From Xestospongia bergquistia (taxonomy: Eukaryota > Porifera > Demospongiae > Haplosclerida > Petrosiidae): a DNA stretch of 64,000 bases. Positions 23,679-34,725 of this stretch are shown piece by piece (the first letter of the stretch is position 1; the number at the start of each line of letters is the position of its first letter). The notes beneath the pieces are model-generated. The model had not been told where the DNA came from, did no database searches, and saw nothing but the letters and a program-made list of their open reading frames with translations. The stretch covers positions 3,970,501 through 4,034,500 of the forward strand of contig OZ014412.1 in NCBI GenBank assembly GCA_963965975.1. Direction: 5' to 3'. The translations under genes and the position numbers were made by a program.

Positions 23679-24250
23679 AGGATGAAGTCTATATTGTTTT
23701 CTTTGACTTTAAAAAGACTTTTGACTCTGTTCCTCACGTTCCACTACTCAACAAACAGCAAATTACAGTTCATTGAGTTAAATAATTGGATTATTATGTA
23801 GAAGCCAGCCTATTGTAGTCAATGGTAATAGATTAGACCACTTCTTTCAGAATTTTTTCAGGAATGACTTTTGGGTCCAATACTATTTCTGATTTATATT
23901 AATGCATACAATATAAATGAATTAACACCCAATGGAAAGTTGACACTCTATGCAGCAGATAACTTACCTTTGTATCAGAGAATTGGTCTCTTAAGTTGAG
24001 GACTTCACTTTTGCTCAAAATAATATTTCAGCCATAAAGAGGGTGGTCAGTCAGATGCAAACTATTTATTGGTAAATCCATCACAATACAAATGTGTAAT
24101 GGTTTCTAGAAATAAAAAAACACTCTACAAATACTTCATACTTAATAAATCCTATCTGGAAATGGTAAAAGTATAAAATATCTTGAAGTTCTTTTATCAT
24201 CTGACCTGACATGGCTGTGTAGTTCTCAACATTAATGTCCTCAACTTATT
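23679..24250 (+). pseudogene. LINE reverse-transcriptase remnant
   Basis: The frame gives V-F-F-D-F-K-K-T-F-D-S-V-P-H, the RT block with the first catalytic Asp. After a frameshift come L-G-P-I-L-F-L-I-Y-I-N and then L-T-L-Y-A-A-D-N, where the Y-A-D-D catalytic box has become Y-A-A-D. Further on are L-L-V-N-P-S-Q-Y-K-C and V-S-R-N-K-K. This order is typical of non-LTR retrotransposons of the Jockey/CR1/L2 kind. At least four frame breaks and the damaged catalytic box show it is dead. Endonuclease and 3' tail were not seen. Confidence 0.88.
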
Positions 24251-24293
24251 AATAGTATCATGAATTTTCATTTAAAAGCTAAAAAAGAAAAAT

Positions 24294-24506
24294 GTACCAA
24301 AATACCACCAATATGTCAACATATTATGTACTAATTTACCAATGTACTAGCATACCAATTACCTAATATACCAATATATCTATTATAACAATATCTAATA
24401 TGACAAAAAAATATATTAACAATATACCAATGTACTCACATACCAATTTAACAATATGCCATGTACTAATTTACCAATGTGCTAAGATATCAATTTAACA
24501 ATATAC
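24294..24506. repeat. Short tandem repeat, TACCAATRTA type, second block
   Basis: Degenerate repeats around TACCAAT and AATATACCAA, like those at 23396-23478. The two blocks bracket the LINE remnant. Confidence 0.6.
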
Positions 24507-26026
24507 CAAGACCATTGAAATATAACTTCTGCTACTATCTAGATAATGCCTAGAAATGAGCATCTGTGCTATATAGGCTATAATTTTATAAAAAGCATAT
24601 TCAGCAAATACCAGCATTATGAGATATATGTGAGTAAGGTGTTGTGGTGATTTATATCACAAAGGCAAAGTTTGAAGAATGCAACACAAACATTATTAAT
24701 AACTAATTTACAGTTATTGATAGGGTTAAGTCATCTTGCACTAACTTTTAGTTTAATTCAGAATATGCTGATGGTCAGCAAAGGGAAGACTTATGGATAA
24801 ATACAAATCAGTTTTGGCTACATCGAGCAATAAGTGTATAAGAAAAGATTTGTTCCAAAATGTTAACTCTTACAATATCGTTTCAATGATGTTGATTCCC
24901 ATAATGTCAACTACCAAAATGTCTGTATACCAAAATGGGAATCAATGTTACTGGAACTATAATAATAGTAATTTTAAAACAGTTGATGATGTAACTATTA
25001 CACACGTGCTATGTGTATGATACACTAACAAGACAAATATTAGTTTTGTTTGTATTCTACTGTTGAACGTGACAATAACCATTCTTATTAATTAATTCCA
25101 GTGTTAATTAAAGTGGCTGGCTTCCTGTATACGGGAAATTAGTGACGTTTAGATTGCTTAAAATTGGAAATTTTTTCTTACATGAAGAATCTTCTGACTG
25201 CTAGAATGTGATTATGAAACATAAATACTATCACAATGCTAGCACCTTTGACTATTGATTGGGTCCTTACATATAACAGCTTCTCTACCTATATTTCCGG
25301 TATTCTATTGCTATAGTTTCCACAGACACTTCTGCAAATTATATACAATCTTTGTAGCTCTAGTTGGTGTTTCACTGTGAAGTCAATATCTTCCAAAACA
25401 ATTATAGGATGATTTTTTTCAATTATGGCAATCTTTTTTAATAATATTCAATCATTTTGAAATGTGCCATGCTTATTATGTATTAGTTGGTCTTGATTAG
25501 TCAGCCATATTGTAAGGCAAATACCAATAACATTAATGTATGTTATACAGAAATTGGAGTGACAATGTTTTGTTTAATGAAATACATTATACAAGAGATA
25601 GAGGAGGAGTTCAAGTAGAATGTATGAGACTTGTAATAGTTTTTTTACTATCTGATAATTTATGCCAAACAGAACAAAATATGAATGTAATAACATAAGC
25701 TAGTATAAAACACACATCCTATATATATACAAGATATACTAATACATAAATAGGTTTATGTTGCTAAATTCATTACAGTAGAAACAACAGGAAATATAGG
25801 TCATTAATCTTAAGTGTATATTGTAGTGGCTACATATTATTAATATATATTTACTTAAAAGATTTTTAGACTTTGGTTAAGACAGATAACATTGCCAGAA
25901 TCTAATATAGCCAGACTTTGGCTTTCCCAAGACATTGGAGTATACGAATCTAAATATTGTTCTCAGTTGGCTGAGGAACCAAGTTTGTGACCAGCCAAGA
26001 CAACAATTTATCATAGTAGCCATACT
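24507..26026. other. No gene; contains duplicated intron-like DNA
   Basis: About 25280-25440 is clearly related to 43195-43345 (intron 1 of the receptor at 42800), sharing CACAATCTTTGTAGC-like and TTTCACTGTGAAGTCA blocks. About 24890-24925 shares a GTCAACTACCAAAATGTC block with 43496-43520. This suggests a former receptor copy here whose exons are gone. Confidence 0.5.
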
Positions 26027-26236
26027 CTTTCCTAGAACATATAGGAATATGCTGATATAAATGACACAGGACTAACAGCTTTCAAAGAATATCATAAGTA
26101 TATAATAACTGTTTACATTACACAGTCTGTATCTTTCCTAGAACATAGGAATATGCTGATATAAATGACACAGGACTAACAGCTTTCAAAGAATATCATA
26201 AGTATATAATAACTGTTTACATTACACAGTCTGTAT
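26027..26236. repeat. 106-bp tandem duplication, two units
   Basis: The units at about 26027-26132 and 26133-26236 are almost identical from CTTTCCTAGAACAT through CACAGTCTGTAT, differing by a 2-bp indel. It is a recent duplication. Confidence 0.9.
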
Positions 26237-26379
26237 ATGTATCAACAACCCATATATGGTGAAGAACATGATATATGAATAATAAAGTATAGGAGATGTA
26301 ATCTGTAGACTACATTATTTGTTTAACCTATATTGTACTTACATGATCTGTCACTAGTATAGTAAATGATAGTATACCT

Positions 26380-26505
26380 AATGTTATATAAATAATATTA
26401 TGTATGTATATGATATTGAGATCAGATCACTGAGCAATATCGTGTACTAATATCATGTTCACTATTACTGGATTAGATAGAACCAACCTATCCATTTCAG
26501 TTTTC
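26380..26505 (+). pseudogene. Scrap of a cysteine-module exon
   Basis: Reads M-Y-V-Y-D-I-E with shifted and stopped continuation resembling the S-D-D-W...T-I-T-G-L segment of the short-tail receptors, ending before a TTTCAG. It lies just upstream of the intact DD receptor and is non-functional. Confidence 0.6.
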
Positions 26506-27195
26506 AAATGATAGCAGTTTCACTGATTAAGTTGTCATAAGATTTCAGCTCAATAAATATTTTCGTGTTCAGGTACATGTAGGAACATGTTATATTACTA
26601 AAGATACCCTATATAATGATTTAAATAATATTGGTAGAATATATCACAGCTGTCATTTTTCATTAACCCTTAACCATACTGACATCATTAATGCATTCTC
26701 CAGTGTCTAGAACTGCATATTAACTAGTTTGGTTGTACTGAGCTGTGAGCCAATACTAACCATACCAGAAGATTATGTCTGTACTACATCTGCAACGTTT
26801 GGGAAAATATACTTGCAGTGAGTAATTTTCAGTCATTTTGATGATAACAGAGCAACGAGAAATAATGTAGTGCTTTCTGAACATTGCAAGATTTCTAATA
26901 CCATTACTATAGTAGCAATGTTATATGGACTCGATTGTTGCTGTAATCTGGTCACAGCAACTTTATAATATAATTTTTTTAATAGTAATTGTTACTACTT
27001 GTATATATAATTATTATACAAACTATGAATAATAAAATTGTTTTCTCGCGAAGGCAGACATAAGACAAGCTTACTTTTTCGTTCCATAGACAGTCTCCCT
27101 TGAAAAGGTACTGTTATCTTGCTAATATATGTATATATCTTTATAAGCATAATCATGTTATATCTATTGCTCTTAGATTTTATACTACAAGAAAA

Positions 27196-30100
27196 ATGAA
27201 GTTTACATCTATACTGCTCGTGGCACTATCATGCTCTGCTGTGTTAGGTATGCGTTACAGTACATACAGTATAGATACTCTAGTTCTGCTATTAAAGTGA
27301 ACATAATGATGGTAGCGCTGCTCATTACAGAAAAATTTTAATAAACAACTGAATAGAAAACTGCCAATCTCGAAGCAATAATTAATATTTAAAATTATTA
27401 ATAATGGCAGTACCTATAGGTCTATTACAAAACACCAATAAAAAACTAAATTTCGTCACAAAAACGCAACTATAATTATATTTATATATGTAATTGTAAT
27501 AATGTTTTGAATGCTAATGGCTCCAAATGATCTTGTAGGTTGTCAAAAAACAAATGCTAATGAATGTTATCATAAGAACAACTAGATTCTAAATAATAGT
27601 ATCAATCTAAACTGAAAACTAGTATATAATTAAGTCTTTGAGAAAAACTTGAAATGTCACTTTTATTGCATTCTAGAACCTGTCAATCGGAATAGAGTGT
27701 GAAGGAACATATCTAGATACATGTTACTACTCTTTGTATTAACATTTTTTCTGTTTGTGCAAAATTAAGATAATTATTTTCATTAGAAGCTTTGTTGTCA
27801 GTTAGCACTTCCCAATTGAGTGTGGAGCTCTAACAGTCAGTCTAAAGTCACTTTTGCTTCTTGATGTTGAGTCTGTCAGGTTATACATATGATATTGTAT
27901 TACATAGTATTGAGGAAAACCTTATGTAATCTGTAGGTTAAAATTTATTTTTGTCAAGTCTAATATTCTTATTATTATATTTCTGTTTCAAGTGTTAATT
28001 TGTAATTTACTCTTATTATATATGATATTGCTCATGTTTTTCTTTTTAAGTCATTTTCAAGATCTTTCTGGTATTGCATCACATTTTGTATAAATAGCTG
28101 GTATTTTGTTGGAATGATAAGTCCATTTTAAAGTTGTATTTCAATTCTATCTTACTCATACCTTATGGGCTCAATTAATTTTCAAACCCTTATACTCAGT
28201 CCATCACAATAAATAATCCCGATCTATGCCTTGTACAGTGTGTACAGGGCCAGTATGACTTCCCTTTTGTATGTGTACGTGCTTAATCTATACAAAACAT
28301 TTAATGCATGATTATACCAACTTATGACAGGGTCTTGATACTCCAGTGGTTAGACAAAAAACAGCCTCAAACAAAATAATAAAAGAATGAGAGTTGGCAC
28401 AAGGAAGATAAGAGAAAGTACAATTAATCACACACACGATTGTAGAATTTGCAGTAGGAGTTGCTGTGTGCATTAGTGCTTGAGTAATCCAATTTATTCC
28501 TTTCAGTTGTTGTGTTATTATAAACAATAACAATTACCTCATACATAAGATATGGTCCAAAACAATTATAGTTAATCTTTTCTGTCTAGCATGCAATGTA
28601 TGCCAAGCAATAATGTTACAATATTTAAGGTGTGACTAACTTAACAGTAATGGATGCCATATTTCTAATATATTTAGGTTCCGTGGTTTAGTGCCTAGGA
28701 TATGACATTAATTTGACATTAAGGCGTAATATTCCATATGCATTGTCAGTAGAGTAACCATAGTTTAGATTTAATATTTGCTTTTTTGTTTCTTGTTATA
28801 TAGCTGTTCATTTCATATTTACTCCATCTCCTAACGTTGAAGTCTATCAACTAGCATATTACCAATGTTCAGTGGATCATACTGGTGTGACTATTGCTTG
28901 GCATGTTAATGAAACAACTTCTAACGATGGTAATATTACTCAACTTGGTATTGTTACAATTGGAGCAGGATCACCTAACTCCAGTCTTACCATACCTGGA
29001 TATCCTCAATATAACAATACAATAGTGAGATGTAATGCGTTTGGATTTGGTATAATTAATGGTAGTAATTATATCAATACTAACACTGCTACTTTGAGAA
29101 TACAAGGTAACACACTCTCTGATATATGTTATTGGATCTCCTCTCATTAGGTGAACTAGCTGCTGTCAACAACTTGATATGTCATGTACAAAGTCACTAT
29201 ATAAACTGTTCCTGGTATCCTCCCTTCTCTCTGGTATCCATACCTGGTTATATCATCAATGTTACTTATGGAGGAGAACTAGTTACACAGAACATTACAT
29301 CTTCTACAACATGGCAGTACTGTCCCAGTCAATTTGGTACATATACAATTAGTGTAGCTGGTAATAACTCAGCTGGAGAAGGAGAATTAAGTGCCACATC
29401 AGTTGAAGTACAAGAAGGTAGGTGATATATTTTTATTCATCAATTAAGAGTTTGCTTATAATAGACAATATAACTCATTGTAATGTGACTCCAATAAAAT
29501 TATTAAATGGTACTTACTTGGTTAAGTATGACATCCAGGTATGATTGTATCTTACATTCTACATACATTCTCTTTAGACCTTATATTCTATACCACCATT
29601 ATCAGTATCTATGAATGCAACTAGCATCAATGGAACTATAGTTGTATACGATAAAAACGTTAATGATATTGATAGAAATATATTTAAAGGAAACATAAGT
29701 ACTGGAACAACTGGCAGACAAAAGTTGAATATTACTTTGGTCTTGAGATATAACTGTAGCTCTCTTACTTCACAAATTAAAGCACTTAGTAAGTTCATGT
29801 AATTACATTTATTTAATATTGTTCCATGGCCATTAGCTACATTTGATGTACAAAATGGCAGTATAACAGTTATGGACTCTACTATTGGCCAAGTTTGTTT
29901 CACTTGTTATTTTATTGAGGGTACTCAATCGCAGGGATGTTATATTGAATATAAATGTATAGAGACAGATTACAATGGTAATATTACTATAGAGAGAAAG
30001 CCACTGAATGCCAAAAATGCTAGCAATTGTACTAAAGGAATTTTCACTGGTAATTATAATGTGGCCTTTTATGATCTGGATGAAAGCAGTGAATCTTATT

Positions 30101-31600
30101 CAAATGAGTATGCCTTAAAACTAACTAACCAAAATATAAGTGGTCTACCTGTTCCAGTTCAAACTTCTACATCCTATACATATTTGAAAACACTAACTAC
30201 ATTGTCATCATCACTGTCACCTCCATTATCAACTGTGCTATGTACAAATTGTACAAATAGCAGGACCCTGTGCCAAAATCACATCAATAGTGCCTGTACA
30301 TTTCCTACTACAGTAAACAATTCCATATCATTTGTAACTGGTATGTTAACTTATTATTGTAAAATATATATTGTATTTCAAATAGTTTCCATCGTGGTCC
30401 CAGTGCTTGTTTTGATTGTTTTTATTGTTATATTGATAATGTTCATAGCATTTGTGATGTTATCAAAACTGAAATCCAAAAAGACTCAAATTAGAAAAGC
30501 CCAAGAAGGTAATTAAAATGTTCTAATTACAAGCAAACCTATTTAATATCATAGATACAGGAAATTTATCAAAAGAGAATGGATCACATGATACTGAGGT
30601 TAAAAAAATTGAATTCTATATATTGTTATGTAAAAAATGAATAGTTGTGTTTTCTTATATATAGTATTATTACAGCAGTATTACTAGGTTAATTATGTCA
30701 TGCTTTCTCTCTGATTAAAATCTGATGGTTCAATGTATTGCATTATATGTGATGACCTCATGTAATCAAATTTAAAGATATTTTTCTCATTAAAAGTAAT
30801 TGTGTGGTATGATCATTATATAGACATTGTAAATAATACATGTTTTAATTTCCAACTAATACTTAGATATCATCAAAAACAACTCAACTAAACCAGATCC
30901 CCTATACTGATGTGACTCCATCATCTAATGGTCCTATTGCTCCTCCTACTCTCCATTCTACAGTACCATATAGTACAGTAGTACATGAGACACCAATAAC
31001 AGGACAATATAGTTTAGCACAACAATATCAGTCTTCATATTCAGTGAATGGACCATCTAATGAGGAATATGCCAGACTTAATCATAATGTACGTGCTAGT
31101 ATCCAACTTTATGATCGTACTCAACATCCTCATTCTCATACTTCAACACCTATTCCACCTATGTATTCTACACTACCTACTAATGGTAACATGACAAGTT
31201 ATATATCATCACCTGACAGTCAGTACTCTACTTTGTGTAATAAAACAAGTGATAAATTAACTATTAAGAAGACAACAGGTCAGTAACTTTACTATATAGT
31301 AGATATTATATTATATTTATTATATTAGAGTTAACTCATAAAGATCTAGTTACTTATGTTGCTCCACACGTAACTACAAAACTACGAGAGATAGGTACTG
31401 CCCTAGTACTAACTCCATCTGAACTAGATGACATTGAAGAGAACCATCAAGGTATCACTGGTGTGTTCCAACTCTGGTATGAGACTAAGAGACGTCCATA
31501 TACCTGGGACACATTGTTGATGATATTGAGATCACCAGCTGTGAACAATGCTGAACTTGCTGATCAATTAGAGATACAATTCTATGACAATTCTAGTTAA
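27196..31600 (+). CDS. Ig-FN3 transmembrane receptor with ITIM-like motifs and a Death domain (753 aa)
   Basis: Exons: 27196-27247, 28804-29106, 29151-29417, 29465-29538, 29578-29788, 29837-30340, 30386-30508, 30555-30598, 30867-31278, 31329-31600. The total is 2262 nt, an exact open frame. Residues 1-17 are a signal peptide; the MKFTS start is chosen because the minus-strand paralogue has an identical-length first exon. Ig 18-119 (C-S-V-D...I-A-W and V-R-C-N-A-F-G). FN3 119-207 (I-N-C-S-W-Y-P-P, A-G-N-N-S-A-G-E-G-E). Beta module 208-303. Cysteine module and Ser/Thr/Cys stalk 303-471. TM about 472-497. The Tyr-rich tail 527-664 has I-P-Y-T-D-V, V-P-Y-S-T-V and S-Q-Y-S-T-L, all fitting the ITIM pattern, plus Y-A-R-L. 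Death domain 664-753 (L-R-E-I-G, F-Q-L-W-Y, Y-T-W-D-T-L-L, E-L-A-D-Q-L). It probably sits in the plasma membrane and signals through SH2 and Death-domain partners (inference). Ligand unknown. Confidence 0.9.
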
Positions 31601-31656
31601 ATTGTGTGGTATTAGTGACTTCCTATATAATGTGTGTGTGTGTGTGATTGCATTTG

Positions 31657-31662
31657 AATAAA
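31657..31662 (+). terminator. Polyadenylation signal AATAAA
   Basis: AATAAA lies 57 bp after the stop codon of the DD receptor, following a short GT run. The position fits a 3'-end signal. Confidence 0.6.
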
Positions 31663-33643
31663 TTATGTACCTTGTTTTAATGTACTGCTTACACACAGAT
31701 GTAGCAAAGCATTTTATATATGACAATATGTAAATCAATAATACAATTACTTTTTTAAATTAATAGTAAATGTTTTTTTGTGATAATAGCTATTTTGGGA
31801 GGACAGATACATCATATTTTAGTACACACAATAAACATCAATTTGAGATCAATACACCATACTTTGTGCTCTAGGTATTTGTTGCTAAACATTATTTACA
31901 AATGATGGAACTATGGAAGAGATAACATTAGTTGAACATAAATTGAATCAAATTCTACCATGGAAATTACAATTTCATAATTGTGTGTACTTTAGTAACT
32001 ATCACAACATTGTAGTAATTGTGATTAGATAGCAAATGTTATGGTGGAGTGACTTCAGGCCACAGCTGTATATACCAGAGCACTGTAGTAAAAAGATTAT
32101 AATTTCAAAGAAATTACTATAATGGCACATCAATAGTACAATAGTTTTTCTCAAAGATACCTGAATATCACAAGATACTCCTTCATTGAGACACACTCAA
32201 TAAATGCCAAATGTCCATACAATTAGACTGTAATTACTGGAGCTATAACATGGTAAGTAGTATACCAGCTAGAGCAGGTTGTGGTCAAGACACAATATGC
32301 CTTATTTTAACTTTTGTATTCTATAAACTTACAATACTCTATACTTGTATAGTATATGTGCATATGATTATATTGTTGATTATATTACCTATCATGTTTT
32401 TATGTACTTGTACTTCAAAAGAAAGAACATATTAATGACATATACAGTTTTGATAAACTGTAACATTAACATGGGAGTAAGTAAAATAAACACTGAATGT
32501 GTGTCAAACTACAGTTATGTAAACAGTATATTCCATAGTTATCATTAATTGATAAAGTTTTTAGCACTAATAACATATACACACAAACATATTAGCTCTT
32601 AGCAGCATATTGCTATTGTGCCACAATAAAAATTGCATCTAATATCATAATATACCCAAATATACCCAATTTTAAAGAACAATTTAATTTGTGAGATTAA
32701 TTTTATCATTGAACTCTAATACAATAGGTATATGTTGCCATAGTAATCTACCTTTTGTATACTACTCATATATGTCATAAAAATTAGCTGTGGTTATACA
32801 GTCACTACATAAAGTATAAAGCACATTTTATATTGCTACACAAACATTTTTTAGTATGTTAGGATAATCAACCCAATGGGAGTTTCTGTTTACAATATCT
32901 TATAATAACAATATAAAAATAGTATAATCCCCTAAGAACATCACATTCCCAAAACTTTTGGTGTATCAACATGGGAGTAATGACTGGTTAGATAGCTTCA
33001 TTTAATTTTGATTTCTATCACTTGACATATATTGTATTGCCTACCTCTCAGTTGATGGCAGTATAGTGACCTTGTAGCACTAGCTATGTTATACTATGAC
33101 AATAATAAGATCCTTGTTTCTATTTTTCTCTGACTAAACAAAAAGACAATAATTACATTAATAAATGAATTGTCTTTCTCTTTGAAGCGCATTCCTTAGC
33201 AACAAAGAATACATGTGCTCATGTTATATGATAACTTTGTTTACAAGGAGAATCATAAGTGTGGGAAAGATGTATGACATTAAAACATACTTCAAACACA
33301 GTGATACTAGTCAGCTATAGATCTGAAATAAGTGTTGTCAGTTGTATTATAACAAATTAACCTTTGTTACTAATTATAACAACTGACACTCTGTGAATTT
33401 TCACTATTCGTTATTAATTAAGACTTTAGTTATAATTTACATGATACCATTATTAATTGCATGATAATGAATTATCAACATTTCTATATTGCTTTTACCC
33501 GGTGGCTAACACATACCCTATTGTCAGTAATTTCTAATGTCAATCACGACTTATTTATTAGAACAACAAATGGACATACTGCCTTAAATATCATTATGGA
33601 ATCACATGATCTACTAATTATCACATGACTTACTCTCTTACAG
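31663..33643. other. No gene recognised between two receptor genes
   Basis: AT-rich DNA. Upstream exons of the partial gene at 33644 should lie here, but no signal-peptide, Ig or FN3 exon was found. Open frames near 32211-32548 have no splice or family support. Confidence 0.5.
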
Positions 33644-34508
33644 TCCACTCAACTCTGTACTCAACCTACTATGAATACAACAGTGATGAGTTGTAATTTA
33701 AAGAACTCTTCTTATTGTTATAACAGTACTAATGTTACTATTATCATTGACTCTAATGGATATAAGACTATAATATCAGTAATTGAGAAGTTCAATACAT
33801 TTGTATACTTACAATATAAGAGTAAACAGATATTTCAAACTACTCCAGTAGTTACCAGTAAGTATATTGTATGTGTTACATATGTCATTACTATCTTTGA
33901 TAACAGGTAGTCATGATCTACAACAGTTAATTCCAATGAATACATCAAATGATATATTATATCTTCAGTTTATCTTTCTAAATTTATTAAACAATTAATA
34001 TACTTATCTCTAGTTATATCTATTACTACCATATCTACTGATATATTACAATATTATAATAATGAGTTTACCATTAGTGGTAAGTGATATATATCTTATG
34101 TGATATTATCTGTTATCATTATCATCTACAACATGTAGTGACTTGTTTATTATATCAGCTGTTGTCATGGTAATATCATTATTAGTTAATTTTACTACAG
34201 TTGTCATATGTTATAGAAGATATATCAACAGTGAGTTAAGAATTAAGAGCAATATAATATTTATGATAATATTGTAAAATAACGTACTTCAATGTGAAAT
34301 TAATACACATAAGGGTCTAAAGTTTATTGGTTAGGGTTCTGGGGTTTAATATTACTTTTAGATTGAAATATAAAATATAATTTTAAGATCTTAAAATAAT
34401 AAAATATTTCATCGATATATTATTGTAGGAACTAAAAAGAGAGAGATTATCACTGATATGATAACAATGAAGGACTGTGATACATATGGTGTTATTATAA
34501 GACAATAA
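33644..34508 (+). CDS. 3' end of a third-type receptor: stalk, TM and Tyr tail (partial)
   Basis: Four exons join in one frame (432 nt): 33644-33857, 34014-34079, 34159-34230 and 34429-34508. The first follows TTACAG and encodes an N-glycosylation-rich segment (N-T-T-V-M-S-C, N-S-S-Y-C, N-S-T-N-V-T). The second is a short stalk. The third is a TM helix (V-V-M-V-I-S-L-L-V-N-F-T-T-V-V-I-C) ending Y-R-R-Y. The fourth is a 26-residue tail ending C-D-T-Y-G-V-I-I-R-Q. The Y-G-V-I matches the ITSM-like motif of the short-tail receptors, but Asp replaces Thr at -2. No 5' exons were found, so it is either a truncated gene or one with an unrecognised ectodomain. A decayed copy of its first exon lies at 39348-39470. 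Confidence 0.55.
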
Positions 34509-34725
34509 CTAACTAACTAACTACAGTGTAGTCTCTCTCTCTCTCTTCCTGTGTGTGTATTTTTAATGTGTTAATAAAATCTTAATCAACAATTTTAACT
34601 AATATATTTTCACATATGAACAACACACTGAGTATGAACAAAATATCATGTTTTAATATTTGATATAAAAATAAACAAAACAGAAATGGAGTGTCACTAT
34701 GATGTAAATATGTAATAATGATGTA

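Noticed and set aside
27100..27195. Upstream ATG at 27100 as the start of the + strand DD receptor
   Set aside because: The longer N-terminus lacks a clean signal peptide, and the 27196 start gives the 52-nt first exon seen in two paralogues.
30867..31278. ITAM in the Tyr-rich tail
   Set aside because: The two Y-S-T-L motifs are separated by 16 residues after the first Leu, wider than the 6-12 of an ITAM; single ITIM-like sites fit better.
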